The notes below the pieces were generated by a model. That model was not told where the DNA came from, made no database searches, and was given only the letters and a program-made list of their open reading frames with translations. Positions 53,582-64,000 of a stretch of 64,000 bases of DNA are shown here, one piece after another. The stretch's first letter is position 1, and the number at the start of each line of letters is the position of its first letter. The DNA lies in contig NW_019211457.1 of assembly GCF_002443255.2 (NCBI RefSeq), positions 14,359,353-14,423,352 on the forward strand. The letters are read 5' to 3'. This DNA is from Varroa destructor. Lineage: Eukaryota > Arthropoda > Arachnida > Mesostigmata > Varroidae. Both the position numbers and the translations under genes were made by a program.

Positions 53582-56500
53582 ATACAAATCTGAAGGCTCA
53601 GAAATGGAATGCGTCTTAATAAATAACGAATTAATCTCCACTGCTACAGATAGAATTGAGTGTAAGCTTCAAAAACCAGTACTCACTATGGTGCAGTAAT
53701 AACGCGTTTCCCTACTGAAATTAGGGTCGCGCGAGGTTGTCTAAATTTGCAAGTGGGCGTAGACCTACTACTGTGGTGGCACAAGCCAGCCTTCGTTTTT
53801 GACGGTAATACAAGGCGTAAGGACTTCAGCTGCCCTTCGAAAACAAGGAAAGCTGAGGGCAGCTGTAAAAAAGCTGTAAGGGGACAAGCGAGAGAGAATC
53901 ATGGGAAGAAAACGAAACATATGAAACCCTGTCGCTTGAACAAGATCACGGCATTTTGCAATATCCTGCTCTGTACATTCTGAGCTTTGCGGTTCGGCAA
54001 CAGCTTCTATCTCCCTAAAAAGGTGATGAACTGTCTCCTCTAGAAGGTGGAGATCACTTCGGATATGTGCAGTTTGCGTTACGTAAGTTCGTTCGCTGCC
54101 TAAAACAAGGGTTATCGTTCACACAACTTTCACGTTGTGAAGAGATCGTCTTTCTGACCCAATTCCGCGCTAAGCAGCTTAAGTTGTATTGCTGTGATTG
54201 TGTTCCGTTTTTTCGAGATGCTCAGAGATTTTACCGAGTCCTTGTGCCGCAGCACAACCAAGTCGACCCTTAATGTGTTAGTTCTGCTGCGTACAGCGTT
54301 ACGTTGTTTGTACTTCTCACAAATAATAAAAATACGATGATCGTACCGCTTTCGAGCAATATATACTAAAGCATTTTAAAACTGAGATGAATATACCTGC
54401 CAGAACGCTATAGAGGGCTCATTACGGGAGCTAAAGCTCTTGGGTCCGTATAGTAAATATGATGACACTAATGAACGGTTAGAAGCTTCGGGTTATCGAG
54501 TTGTTGTCTGGTTGACGACAGCGATGTCTCCGTCAAGAAAAAAAAGGTTCCTATTTTAGCTAAATATATTTGTTCATAGAGTTCTTAGTCAACATGGCCT
54601 ACGACGATACTATCGATGAGCCACGTTAAAAGAAACACATCCATATGATCGTCATGCGTGAACTTCATTTGTTATAGATGCTTTAAACTAGACACTTTAT
54701 GGCAGAAATTATTCAGTTAGTTAATCGAAACGTCGATGCCAAATGCCCTTGCGTAAACAGCAAAGTGGTCCGTTTGATATCAGCAAGACGGATTCAATTG
54801 TGGCTTGGACGTATCCATTCGTTGCTGCTTATAGCTACAAGGTTGAATGTACATATCTAAAATACATATCGGTGGTACAACTACCAGCATCAGTTCATTT
54901 ACTTATTTCTTTTTTGCTTCGGATGAATAGAACCATTCGGTTTAGTCGAGCCGTGACCTAAAGTAGTCGGCATCTTTGTCTAAACGAAGCCTTTTATCCT
55001 GTAAGATACCTAAAAGTAACGAAGTAGAAAACTTGTATGTCTGTCGGTAATGGGTTAATAAGTCATTCAAAAAATCAGGCCTGGGAAACTATAATCTGCG
55101 CTTGTAGAATTCAACTGGAACCACCCTGAACGAAAATAGAAAGCCAACCAAGTTCGCAAGTACAATAAATATATTTTTGCCTATAAATGCCTTTTTGCAT
55201 CTTTCTTTTGATTTCTGATAGAATCTCCAGATCACTTCTTTATCTCTAAAAATCTGATGGAAACCTCAAGGTTCGCTGGTCCAAAGAAATGTTCTTAGCG
55301 ATCCTGCCATTTGGCACACGTCTATGACAGAGGGAAGGGACAGATTGGTCACAGCGCCTCGCACGAGTTTCTTTTTCTTAGCTTCTATTCTAACCTACTT
55401 TCGGCTCGCACTGGTCTTCATTTACGAATGAAACATACATTTTTACCTGTACAACAGTTAATGATAGAATATAAGTATAATTGACACAGCTGTAGTTGTA
55501 ACAATGTCGTCTTAGCTAGTTTGCATGGAACGTATCGCAATCGAACTAGACAGTAAACCAAGTTAGGACAACAGAATTTAGGTTTTTTTTTTTTTTAGCT
55601 TGTTTTCGGTAACAGCGATTGACAACAAAATCTGTAAGGATGTATAAAAATTCTTTTGGCTAGAAACCATTACTAGCCGCAGTTATCAGCGGCGGCTAGC
55701 TATTCCTTGTTAGAAGAACGTAGCACCGCGACTGACAAGAGATTATCTATTATGAGGGAGCTATGACTAGGGATTGAGAGCTTGTTAAAGGGAAGGCAAC
55801 AGCGCGCTGCTAGCAGATCTGCATGTTCAGAATCTGCTTGAAGTAGTCTGATAGAAAATCAAACCGCGATCCAAGCAGGTAAGTCATTGTTTCTACGCTT
55901 TACAGCCGTGCCGCGATTCTAACTCATCATGTTACATGACAAATTCGTCTATAGGAAGGTTCCAGTCGCCGTACCGTGAATCGTAAAAAAAGTCTATCGG
56001 CGCCTAAGACAGACAGTTCTAGCTGAGTATCAAAGCATACGACGCCAAAAATAGAACAGAAAAATGTCATCAGCCGAGCGTAAACGCTCAAATTCATATC
56101 TCGACGGTATCTGTGACCATTACAATAGAAGGAGGCAAAAATTATTAGTTTTATGCCCGCCATCGGGATCGATCGGTCACTCAAAATATCGGAATATTTT
56201 AATGGTTGGGCACATAATGAGTTAAGTTTGCCGTTCAGAAGCCCTCTTTACTAAAGCATCTACCGTCGTATTTGACTGTATAGATCTCTCCGGTCGAATA
56301 GGCAAATGCGCCATGATTGTTAAGGAGTCGGAAGTTTTCCACCAAACTGATATCCATGCCTATCGGTCTCGTATAGAGGCATCGATTAACACGCAAAAAA
56401 GAAGACGATCCTAAATTAATAATCATTTAGTCCTACACCTGAGCTCCTAACGGCTTTTTAACGGTTTCATACACACCTAAGGTAGAAAATGTAATACCTG

Positions 56501-59351
56501 TAAAAGCAGTGATGCATTGCTGCTCCGTCTAGCACGACCGAGGTTCGCCGACTATCGCTACCATCTATCGATGAATGCAGATTACCAAAACATTTCGTTT
56601 TCTGGCCACGATTTCGGACTGCCAGATAAGTCCTATAGACGGAAACGTTACAAGACATCCGCGCATCTGACAAGAATCCTATCTATTGTACTCAAATATT
56701 GAGGTTAGTTTACTTATTAGCTGCGTCAGTGTCACCAATGGCATAGTTCTGACAGAGATTATCTCGACGTTTTCAAGCTAAGACTAAAATTCGAGTTCGA
56801 AGTGTGCTTTCCTTTGGAAATTTTGAAACAGAAACATGCCGGTGCTCGAGTCCTTGTTAGGGATTATTCCAACAGCAAACATTGGTTCTTGCAGATCCTC
56901 ACCAGCCCTACAATATATCGCCGTCACCAAAGGCCTAAACGCCTGTATCACATTAAGACCTAACACCCAATGCCTCGGTAAGAGAACAGCAAAGACAATT
57001 CGTCACTAGCTAAGCCTTCCCTATTCCTGCCTTCGTTTCGTTTCAACATACCGAATCACCGAACAAACGAATTAGTCATTTATCACATCTAGAAATTTCG
57101 GCAAATACATGACAGTCCGATCGATGGACGGAGAGGACCAATTTTGCGTAAATAGTCCAGTTTGTTCTTTCCTCGGGGCATTACTTCATCAGGATTCGTC
57201 TGGTCCGTCATCTCTCGACGCGAAGGCTCCAGGCACACCAACGTCAGCTCATCTTGTTAACAGCGAATTCTTTTTTTCGGCTATTCCAAAGAAACGTGAC
57301 GCCGGTGTATTAATTGTTGCTTTTTTTTTTTTATATTTATCGAGAACTTGCCAAAAGGCAAATTCAACGGATTTACATTGGAGACATCGCATGCCTGAAT
57401 AGTTACATCGATGCGTACTGTTACTCACGTTACTAATTTGTCGCGTGAAGTTTGTACGAAATGTTGTTTGGGATCTAACAATTTTAAGTGTTCTGTCCGA
57501 ATTGAGTCGTTCTACTGTGCCTTCTTTTAGCTATTTTTGTACAACGGATCGGCATTGAAAGCAAAGGCTTTTTTTGCAAAAAAAAAAATAATGGACAAAT
57601 TAATAGCAGAAGGAAGATATTTTTTGAGACTTTCTACCACTTTAAGATTTCCGGGATGGCATACATGTATCATCTTTGATATGTCGCGTGCGCCTACACG
57701 GATCTGGCTGCCGCGTACCTATATCTATTGATATCACCATATAGATACACGACACATTATTAGAAAAAGGAACTGCCGACTTGCCAAGGTTAGCGGCCTA
57801 TGGCGTCAGCGGAATAAAATCGTACGCAGGAAGCCCATTGAGGGTAAAGCACCATAGCTTTCAAAATGATGACATCAAGTTGAAGTTTCTGTGCTTAATA
57901 AAATAATGTGTCTCTAATGTGAACGAAAATTCCATTCACATTAAAGACATGAAAAGTTACTATGCAGGAAGACTTCTGCTGCAAAAACCTGTTTGCCATG
58001 TTGATGCTATTAGTCATGCGGGTTTAGATTAGTCGTGTCGCGAACTACAATATGCCGATACCGTTTTATAAATAACACATATACCAATACAAGCAATAGT
58101 TTCCCTATAAATGCGATATACAACCTGTCACACAGCATAGATTATAGGCGCAATAGTAAACTTAAAGTAATAGCCGTAGCCCTTATTGCTATTCTTCAAT
58201 AACAATAAAAATAATAAATAAAATTCTCAACATACGTTTATAAATGAACAACTAAATAAAAGCCATAAATGAATACAAACAAAAACTTGGACTGAGACAA
58301 ACGCGATCGTTGAACGGTTATCGTTTGCGGGCCGTAGGTGTAGGTAGCCTCAGTTCGTGCCATCAAAACAACTGCACCATGTATCGCTCCTCATTGAAAC
58401 GCACAACGTTGCAATCGGAACTTGCTTAAGGGACAATTCGATTCATTGATAGGGTAAGATATCGTCCGCCGTTTCGTCCGTGTGGAGGACAGCTGGATCA
58501 GATTTTCTGAACAGTGCTGCGTCCAGAAGTCACCATATTTTTGGTTAACACGTCGCTTCAACGATGGTACATGGCTACGTCGCGACGTTTTGCAGCCAAT
58601 GACTATAGGACACCTTTTAGTTGCGTAACAAACAAATGAGTGCAAAATACCGGAGCGTAAGTCCAAATAACCGTTTGTCGCAAAATAAAAATATATTATA
58701 AAATCGTCCGAAAAAAGTTACCTTTTGGCGACTAAAACGATTTATGACTAGACTGAAAGTGAAGAGACACATTTCTACCGAACGAGAGCTTAACTACAAC
58801 GGAACATTCAGAATTAACAGCGTGAAAATTGAATTTGCTTCTTTTCTTCTTCTATTCTACAATACGTACTGCTTATTTTACTTCAGTTATATGGTCTAGA
58901 GTTCAGTCGAACAAGGCCTGAATGTACCATAGTATGTAGTTTCGTTCAGAGGAGATACATCGCACAGAAGAGTTGACGCAAAGATTTGCAGAGGCGCACG
59001 AATGCGGACGAGCTGATACAGCCAACAGAAGTCTATGAAAATGGTTCTTAAGGACTTTGTATGCGTATAGGGAGAGGCGACAATGACCTTACTCCTATAT
59101 GCCCGACTAAACGTGTACCTAACATATGGCCGACCACCCAATGCTAGCTTGCCTATTGTCTGCTGGGATACTCAGTGTTAATTTTAAGGTAAACATCAAA
59201 CAAATCCAACTACTAGCTATAGCATTATAGCATTACATGCGTCCCCAATAATCTTCGAATTTTAACGAGTAAATTATTTCGATTGAGCTAAACCGATACG
59301 AGGCTGGTTTGATGCTAAATAAAAAACGACTTTTCTTAGGAAGACTTCTAA
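53582..59351. other. No gene recognised
   Basis: AT-rich DNA with chance-length frames. An isolated perfect donor, CAG|GTAAGT, lies at 55878, but the frames before it are blocked by stops within about 40 bases. It could end a non-coding 5' exon. Confidence 0.55.
55583..55596. repeat. Run of 14 T
   Basis: A T homopolymer without an associated gene. Confidence 0.9.
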
Positions 59352-59369
59352 CCCCCCCCCCCCCCCCCC
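59352..59369. repeat. Run of 18 C
   Basis: An unbroken C homopolymer (G on the minus strand), very unusual in DNA of this composition. It can form G-quadruplex or i-motif structures and is prone to length error in assemblies. Confidence 0.96.
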
Positions 59370-59505
59370 AACGTCCATTATTTGAAAAATTCTTCCCATG
59401 TGCTACTGAAGCAGGGTGAAAGCAAGCAAATAATCCCACTTGACTAAAGTGTGCCCCGTTTCGATGGCAAATGCACGATATAACGCGCGTTGACACTGGG
59501 TTACC

Positions 59506-59528
59506 TATATATATATATATATATATAT
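59506..59528. repeat. (TA)n microsatellite, 23 bp
   Basis: Uninterrupted TA repeat, about 140 bp from the C homopolymer. Confidence 0.95.
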
Positions 59529-60842
59529 GAATTATCAAAATACCAGCAAAGACTGCGAGGAGCCGTGAAACGACAAAGGCATTGAGTTAGAACAATGATG
59601 GATATTACTTCAATAAAATGAAGCATATTTTAAATCATACTGTATATGCTGTAGTCTTAATGATTTAGTTTACGATATCTGCAGGAAATCGTAGAACAGT
59701 TTTCAATTTCAGTTACTATTAGAATCTTATAATGTGTTAAGGTTTTCGTATTGCTTAGTTATCGCTCTAAAACAACGGTTGATACCACATAAAGTTCACT
59801 CGAGATCAAGATTTGGGTCGTTCATCCAATCGTCTTTATGACGCAATTCGGGTACACAGCTATCTCTATTGTGCTTAACAGTCATAAGTAATGTGCTTCT
59901 ATCTATAATAACGACTTAGGACTTCTCTTACAATACAAATTATACGCGTTCGCTAATATGAACGGTCTACGATTAGCGCCCGATGTTGTTACAAAAATAT
60001 TACTAGCATCGTATCGCTGGACTAGATAACGAATCCAGATCGGAAATCCTGCGTGCACTAAAGCATCGTTTCCCGCCACTTTTTTTCTCTGATGCATTTT
60101 TATTATTACTATAATTTATTCTGCAAGCTCAGATAGCTCGACGAGTGAAAGGTGGTCTCATATGTGCCGTGTTGCCTTGCAACGTGCACGCCGTCCCACA
60201 AATAGGTCACCCTGGTCCTTCCGCTACAGATTAGTCCTTTGCTCGGCACATATAACACATACAACAACAAGCTTATTTCGTGTCAGCCGTCAGCCTGTCC
60301 AGTTGTACTCGGTCTGTATTTGTCCATCTATCTGTTGCGCGCTCGGCCATTGATGGCATCTGCCAGCTTCTACTCTAGGCACAAAAGAAAAAACAGAAAA
60401 ATAGCTCCGCGAACTTGAGCAATTTTAAGTAAGTTGAATCACTGCTGTTTTTGCAACGGTTACTTACAGATAGATGAATTATATAATATGAGTTTGCAGA
60501 CTGTTGTAGCGAATAAAACTAGTTCCGGATTCGGTTCGGTTGAACAACCCCGTGCGAAATGCTCCAGTCAACGCAGAGCGTGGTGAAAATCGATCAAGGT
60601 TGGATCAAGGGAAGCGACCTCGGAAAGACTATCATATAGTCCAAGGAAAACAGAAGTCATGGATGGCGGGCATAATTTGAAACGCGATGTTCTTCTCTGT
60701 TCTTGATAGTACATGCTGGTATCGTAATGGTAATCGTGCCTATGGTGGAGTGTCAAACTCGATCACCTTCGCGACGAACGACTTATATAGGTTAGGGGGC
60801 GGAGCGTCGCCGACCCTAAAAAAAAGTAAAATTTCTGCTTAC
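59529..60842. other. No clear gene; possible exon continuation at its right edge
   Basis: The right part, about 60540-60740 on the minus strand, has two overlapping open frames after an acceptor at 60740. One of them (beginning HDYHYDTSMYYQEQ in its middle) ends at 60568. These could follow the exon at 60843-60970. The left part shows nothing. Confidence 0.4.
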
Positions 60843-60970
60843 CTTAACATATAAACGTACTGGGTAGATACGCTGCATTCGGCTTAACCTGATCGGTAGC
60901 AGTTTTAGATCTACGCAGTTGCAGATGATCACCGCATTCGATCGATTCGTTGAGTATCCATTATGTACAC
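60843..60970 (-). CDS. Candidate internal exon (128 nt), unknown protein
   Basis: On the minus strand a branch-point-like TGCTAATC lies about 40 nt upstream of the acceptor. It is followed by the pyrimidine-rich tract CTCTCGTTGGTCTTATTCACCAG, and the exon starts at 60970. The donor is AAG|GTAAGC (exon end 60843). Of the three frames only one is open throughout: entered in phase 1, left in phase 0, 42 codons starting VHNGYSTNRSNAVIICNCVD. Two Cys sit close together and the rest is basic. The same frame also stays open upstream to a TGA near 61075. No domain is recognised. After a possible 103-bp intron, an acceptor at 60740 (CTCCACCATAG) could continue the frame for about 33 codons. The splice signals are among the best in the window. 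Confidence 0.32.
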
Positions 60971-61115
60971 CTGGTGAATAAGACCAACGAGAGGCAATGG
61001 ATGCGACGATTAGCACACTCCACGACCGATAGGTTGGCCAAGGCCAGCGATGATTCTTCCGAATTCACCTTCATGCACCTACTGACTGGCTAACGATCTT
61101 ACACAGTAAGATTAG

Positions 61116-61346
61116 ATGTTTCATGGTCAAACCTCAGCGTGTTCTACTGGCTCACGTACATATCGGTGCCTTATGGATAACTCCGTGCAAGATGTTTTAG
61201 TGGGCACAGGACGTGGCGGAAAAAAGTATTCACCGTTTAGTATGGACACAGATTCACGACCCGCACAAACACTTCTGGAAGCTTACACACACTGGCACCC
61301 TTCCCTTGTTGTCGATACGCAAACACTCACTGTTTTCTACTGTTGA
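61116..61346 (+). CDS. Unassigned 76-codon ORF in the GC-richer right end
   Basis: An ATG-initiated frame (MFHGQTSACSTGSRTYRCLM...) ends in FYC-stop. It is polar with four Cys. A TAG lies directly before the ATG, so it is either a short gene, a first exon or a chance frame. The local GC is higher than the window average and the residue mix is balanced, but nothing is recognised and no poly(A) signal was seen close behind it. Confidence 0.17.
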   Translation: MFHGQTSACSTGSRTYRCLMDNSVQDVLVGTGRGGKKYSPFSMDTDSRPAQTLLEAYTHWHPSLVVDTQTLTVFYC

Positions 61347-61611
61347 CAAACGCTAGACCGCGCACGTGTAACGTGACGGCTATTCAATTATTGGCGATGC
61401 CTCAATAGTTTTTCTTATTACGGAAAACGGTATGACATTTTACTTGATTATTGTGTGTTTTCCTGTATGACGTCCGTTTACAGATTTGTAACTATATTAC
61501 GCTTCTGTGTTTAGTACGTTTGGTTTATGAAGATAACGACGAGCGATGGGTAGTCTCAGTTTCGAGGAGCTGTGGCCGTCCGTTTTGACACGAAGCTATC
61601 AGTGATGAAGC

Positions 61612-61905
61612 ATGTTTCCGGAAATGGAACAAATGACTACGAGCATCGTTAAGGAATCATGGTTCGACTCTAAACACCGACGGATGGCAGTGATAATGAT
61701 AGAATCGTCTGAAATTGAACGTTTTTTTGCCTGTAACTACTCTGGCAGCGTCATTGAATTGCTTCTTAGTCGGAAGGTGTCGTCATCTTGTAGCGAGGTT
61801 CGCATCATCGCGCACGCAATAACCCGTGCACCAGAATGGCGCACAATTATGGCAAAGGCATCGGAACGATTTCGCCGTTCAGGTGTGTGCGTTTCCTCCG
61901 TATAA
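61612..61905 (+). CDS. Unassigned 97-codon ORF, possible first exon
   Basis: ATG at 61612, preceded in frame by TGA at 61606. The peptide starts MFPEMEQMTTSIVKESWFDS and later holds ACNYSGSVIELLLSRK and AHAITRAPEWRTIMAKASER, a balanced amphipathic composition. At 61880 the frame crosses a fair donor, TTCAG|GTGTGT, so the true exon could end at codon 89-90. A second small ATG frame (MGSLSFEELWPSV...) lies just upstream at 61546. No domain is recognised. It sits with other open frames in the richest part of the window. Confidence 0.2.
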   Translation: MFPEMEQMTTSIVKESWFDSKHRRMAVIMIESSEIERFFACNYSGSVIELLLSRKVSSSCSEVRIIAHAITRAPEWRTIMAKASERFRRSGVCVSSV

Positions 61906-62601
61906 CGAAACGACGATGCTAAGCAACAACCGTGTTTTGTCAGTGTACTCTGATTCAGCGGCACGTGGTTCCGCTGTGGACGTTCCGTTTTCTGCTTTGT
62001 GACTGCGTAGAGCTAGTGGCATTTGTAATAGCTGGGCTTTTCGGGGGTGCCCAAAGAGACAGCCCGCACTAACGGCTGGGTAACGCAAAGAACCGTCGAA
62101 ACACTACAGAATCAATTCAACTCGTTGACCGTCAACCGCTCCTGCTAGTAAGATCCCAATCACCACGGTTTCCGCAGCCTTGCTGTCACCGAAATCATCA
62201 CAATCAGCACCGCCACAGTCAGCATTGCCCCGGCCGCACTCCGTTGTCCCGCCGTTGTTGTCCACCAGCTGAAGAAACGGCAGCCTCTCCAGAAGATGGA
62301 ATCGACTGGGCCGTCTCTGCCTGTCTGCAGATCCTGTTCTGTCAGTTTGTACAAGAATATTGCTGCCTGCCTCCCCCGTGAACGTCCCGTGCCATCAACA
62401 CCACTACCGACTATAGACAACTACAGAACGAACGGCAGCATTGGAGCCACGCGTATACTCGCTGTCCCTTATGTCTGTGTGGCTAGTGGTACAAAAGGAT
62501 GGTAAGACGACACAAATCCGCGACTATGAACGACAGCTGCTGAGAGACGGGACAGCTCCCAGTTGTTACTTCGACCGTGGCGACGTTTACTGGCTGGCTG
62601 A

Positions 62602-62634
<33 letters not shown>

Positions 62635-64000
62635 TTACCACCGGCTTCACCGGCGTCGCTTATTATGAGTAGCGATTACTATCATGATTTTCATTCGTCC
62701 TGGTGCTACTGCTACTCCCACATACGGATACAGACCCTTGCTACATAGCGACACTCTCCAGTTGCTGCCGTCGCCAGTCACCGAAGCTCCTAACGGCAAA
62801 TTGTAGCCGGCTTTATTCAACTTGGCTGTAGCATGATCGCCGCTGCCGCCCCTCTCGGTGTTGTTGTAGCTTCGGGCTTTCTTTGCCCATACGGCGGATT
62901 GATTTTGCAGCGAACGGACTGAACTGCGTGGCGATAAACAACCAAAATTGTTATTGGGTGTATCCAGCGTCGTGTAATGTATTGCGATGTCTCAGCACGG
63001 GAGTTAACGTTTTTGATTATGATATTGTTGTTTCTGTTCTCACAGGAACAAAGGAATGAAAGACACCAAAATAGCCGGCGAATGGATCTTCGAACAAGTC
63101 TAGCTCCGAGCGAATCTGGTTGACAAGCCGGGCCTTACGGGCAAGTTTGCCAGTGGATGGCCAAAACACATGTAGAAAGCTATGTCTGTCGTTTACACCC
63201 ACTGGATAGCACCTACCACTACACCGAGGACTAGTCAATCAGATGCATGGCCAAAAAGATGATGCACATTGGAACTTTGATTTTCCCGCGGAAGGCACCC
63301 GTAGCGGCAACGGCGATTTTTAATGGAGCTGACTCTTTATTCTGCTTTTTCTTCAGATGCTGACTTCTTCTACAGCTGTTGAGCTGCGCAGGTGACTGTT
63401 ACCATTTTCTTGTTCTCTCCGTCTTTTTTACATAGCTAATTATTTCTGTTCTTGCCAAATTCTTCTGTGGGGGGTAGTCCACAAGTTGGCCGGTGTTCCT
63501 CGCGCCGGTTTGATGCAAATATGCACTCTTTGTCAGCACAGCTATGTTCAGCTCCTACGAAACGCAGGAGTGAGGAAAAAAACTTCTCGAAAAAATTCGG
63601 TGAATTGAAGTATTGCAGAAAAAGTAGTAACACATATATTATGTATTACGGATGTGGCGTCGACATCCAACACAGGAAGCTGTTAGGCGACTGGTTGCCT
63701 GTTACGACTTTTTACTACTATTGTTGTTATCACAACTGCTTCTGGCACGACGACAAAGCACACCTTCTTTACATGTATATCTCAGATATTCTGAAGATAC
63801 TATAATATATCGACGTATATCTTGAATGTCAACAGTAGCAAATTTCCGTGATTTTATAGCGATTTCATAGTTATCGCATACATGTCGTGTTCGGCTCCGC
63901 TACAGCTAGTAGTATAATATAGTTGAAATAATCTAGTAATAGTTGAAATACATCTTTAGTGTACTCTACATCTATGCCATGTTATGTTAATGCGGGATTA
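61906..64000. other. GC-richer right end, no assignable gene
   Basis: Higher GC than elsewhere to about 63400, with the CTGG repeat and several balanced short frames on both strands (for example 62296-62505 plus and 63017-63238 minus). It may include UTR or exons of a gene that runs past the window. No domain is recognised. The last 300 bp are AT-rich and empty. Confidence 0.4.
62590..62635. repeat. CTGG tetranucleotide repeat
   Basis: About 11 TGGC units, with two TGAC variants at units 3 and 4, in the GC-richer right end. Confidence 0.95.

Noticed and set aside
55836..55878. Coding exon before the perfect donor at 55878
   Set aside because: All three frames from the nearest acceptor contain stops. 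Only a non-coding exon would be possible.
63452..63805. 117-codon plus-strand frame near the window end
   Set aside because: Low-complexity Tyr/Cys-rich tail, an overlapping frame on the other strand, and no recognised domain or splice support.
1..64000. Transposons, reverse transcriptase, viral genes, CRISPR arrays, rRNA or snRNA genes
   Set aside because: No catalytic motifs, long terminal repeats, regularly spaced repeats or conserved RNA sequence blocks were seen by eye. Diverged remnants could be missed without a database search.

Overview
The window looks like nuclear DNA from an invertebrate, most likely an arthropod. It is AT-rich (roughly 60 percent A+T by eye) with no obvious CpG depletion. 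It carries many short TA, TAA and CTGG microsatellites and long homopolymers, plus a 100-base N run of the kind used for assembly gaps. It has no operons, Shine-Dalgarno spacing or dense coding. A parasitiform mite would fit, but that is a guess and no sequence here proves it. Almost all open frames above 60 codons are what chance gives in 64 kb of such DNA. Frames of about 100 codons are expected several times per window, so length alone was not accepted as evidence.

One gene is clear: an intact, single-exon, plus-strand gene at 40931-41761. It encodes a 276-residue BTB/POZ protein with a BACK-like region and no Kelch repeats, followed by two AATAAA signals.

The rest is gene-poor, probably intergenic or long-intron DNA. 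Several places combine a good 3' splice site, an open frame and a good 5' splice site. The best is a minus-strand exon at 25153-25349, which holds a start codon, a textbook signal peptide and a CAG|GTAAGC donor. A phase-compatible last exon at 24794-24859 would complete a roughly 78-residue secreted peptide. Others are a 34-nt microexon at 19579-19612 with compatible flanking exons, a 47-nt exon at 38029-38075, and a minus-strand 128-nt exon at 60843-60970. The right end, about 60.5-63.4 kb, is richer in GC and in protein-like frames than the rest and may belong to one or more multi-exon genes.

Structural DNA features stand out more than genes. They include a perfect 56-bp palindrome built on (AT)19, a 22-bp perfect palindrome, an 18-bp palindrome in a CpG-rich island, a 17-bp-arm hairpin, a run of 18 C, two full CRE octamers and a purine-rich stretch at about 52.1-53.4 kb. 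No transposase, reverse transcriptase, rRNA, tRNA, CRISPR array or viral gene could be recognised.
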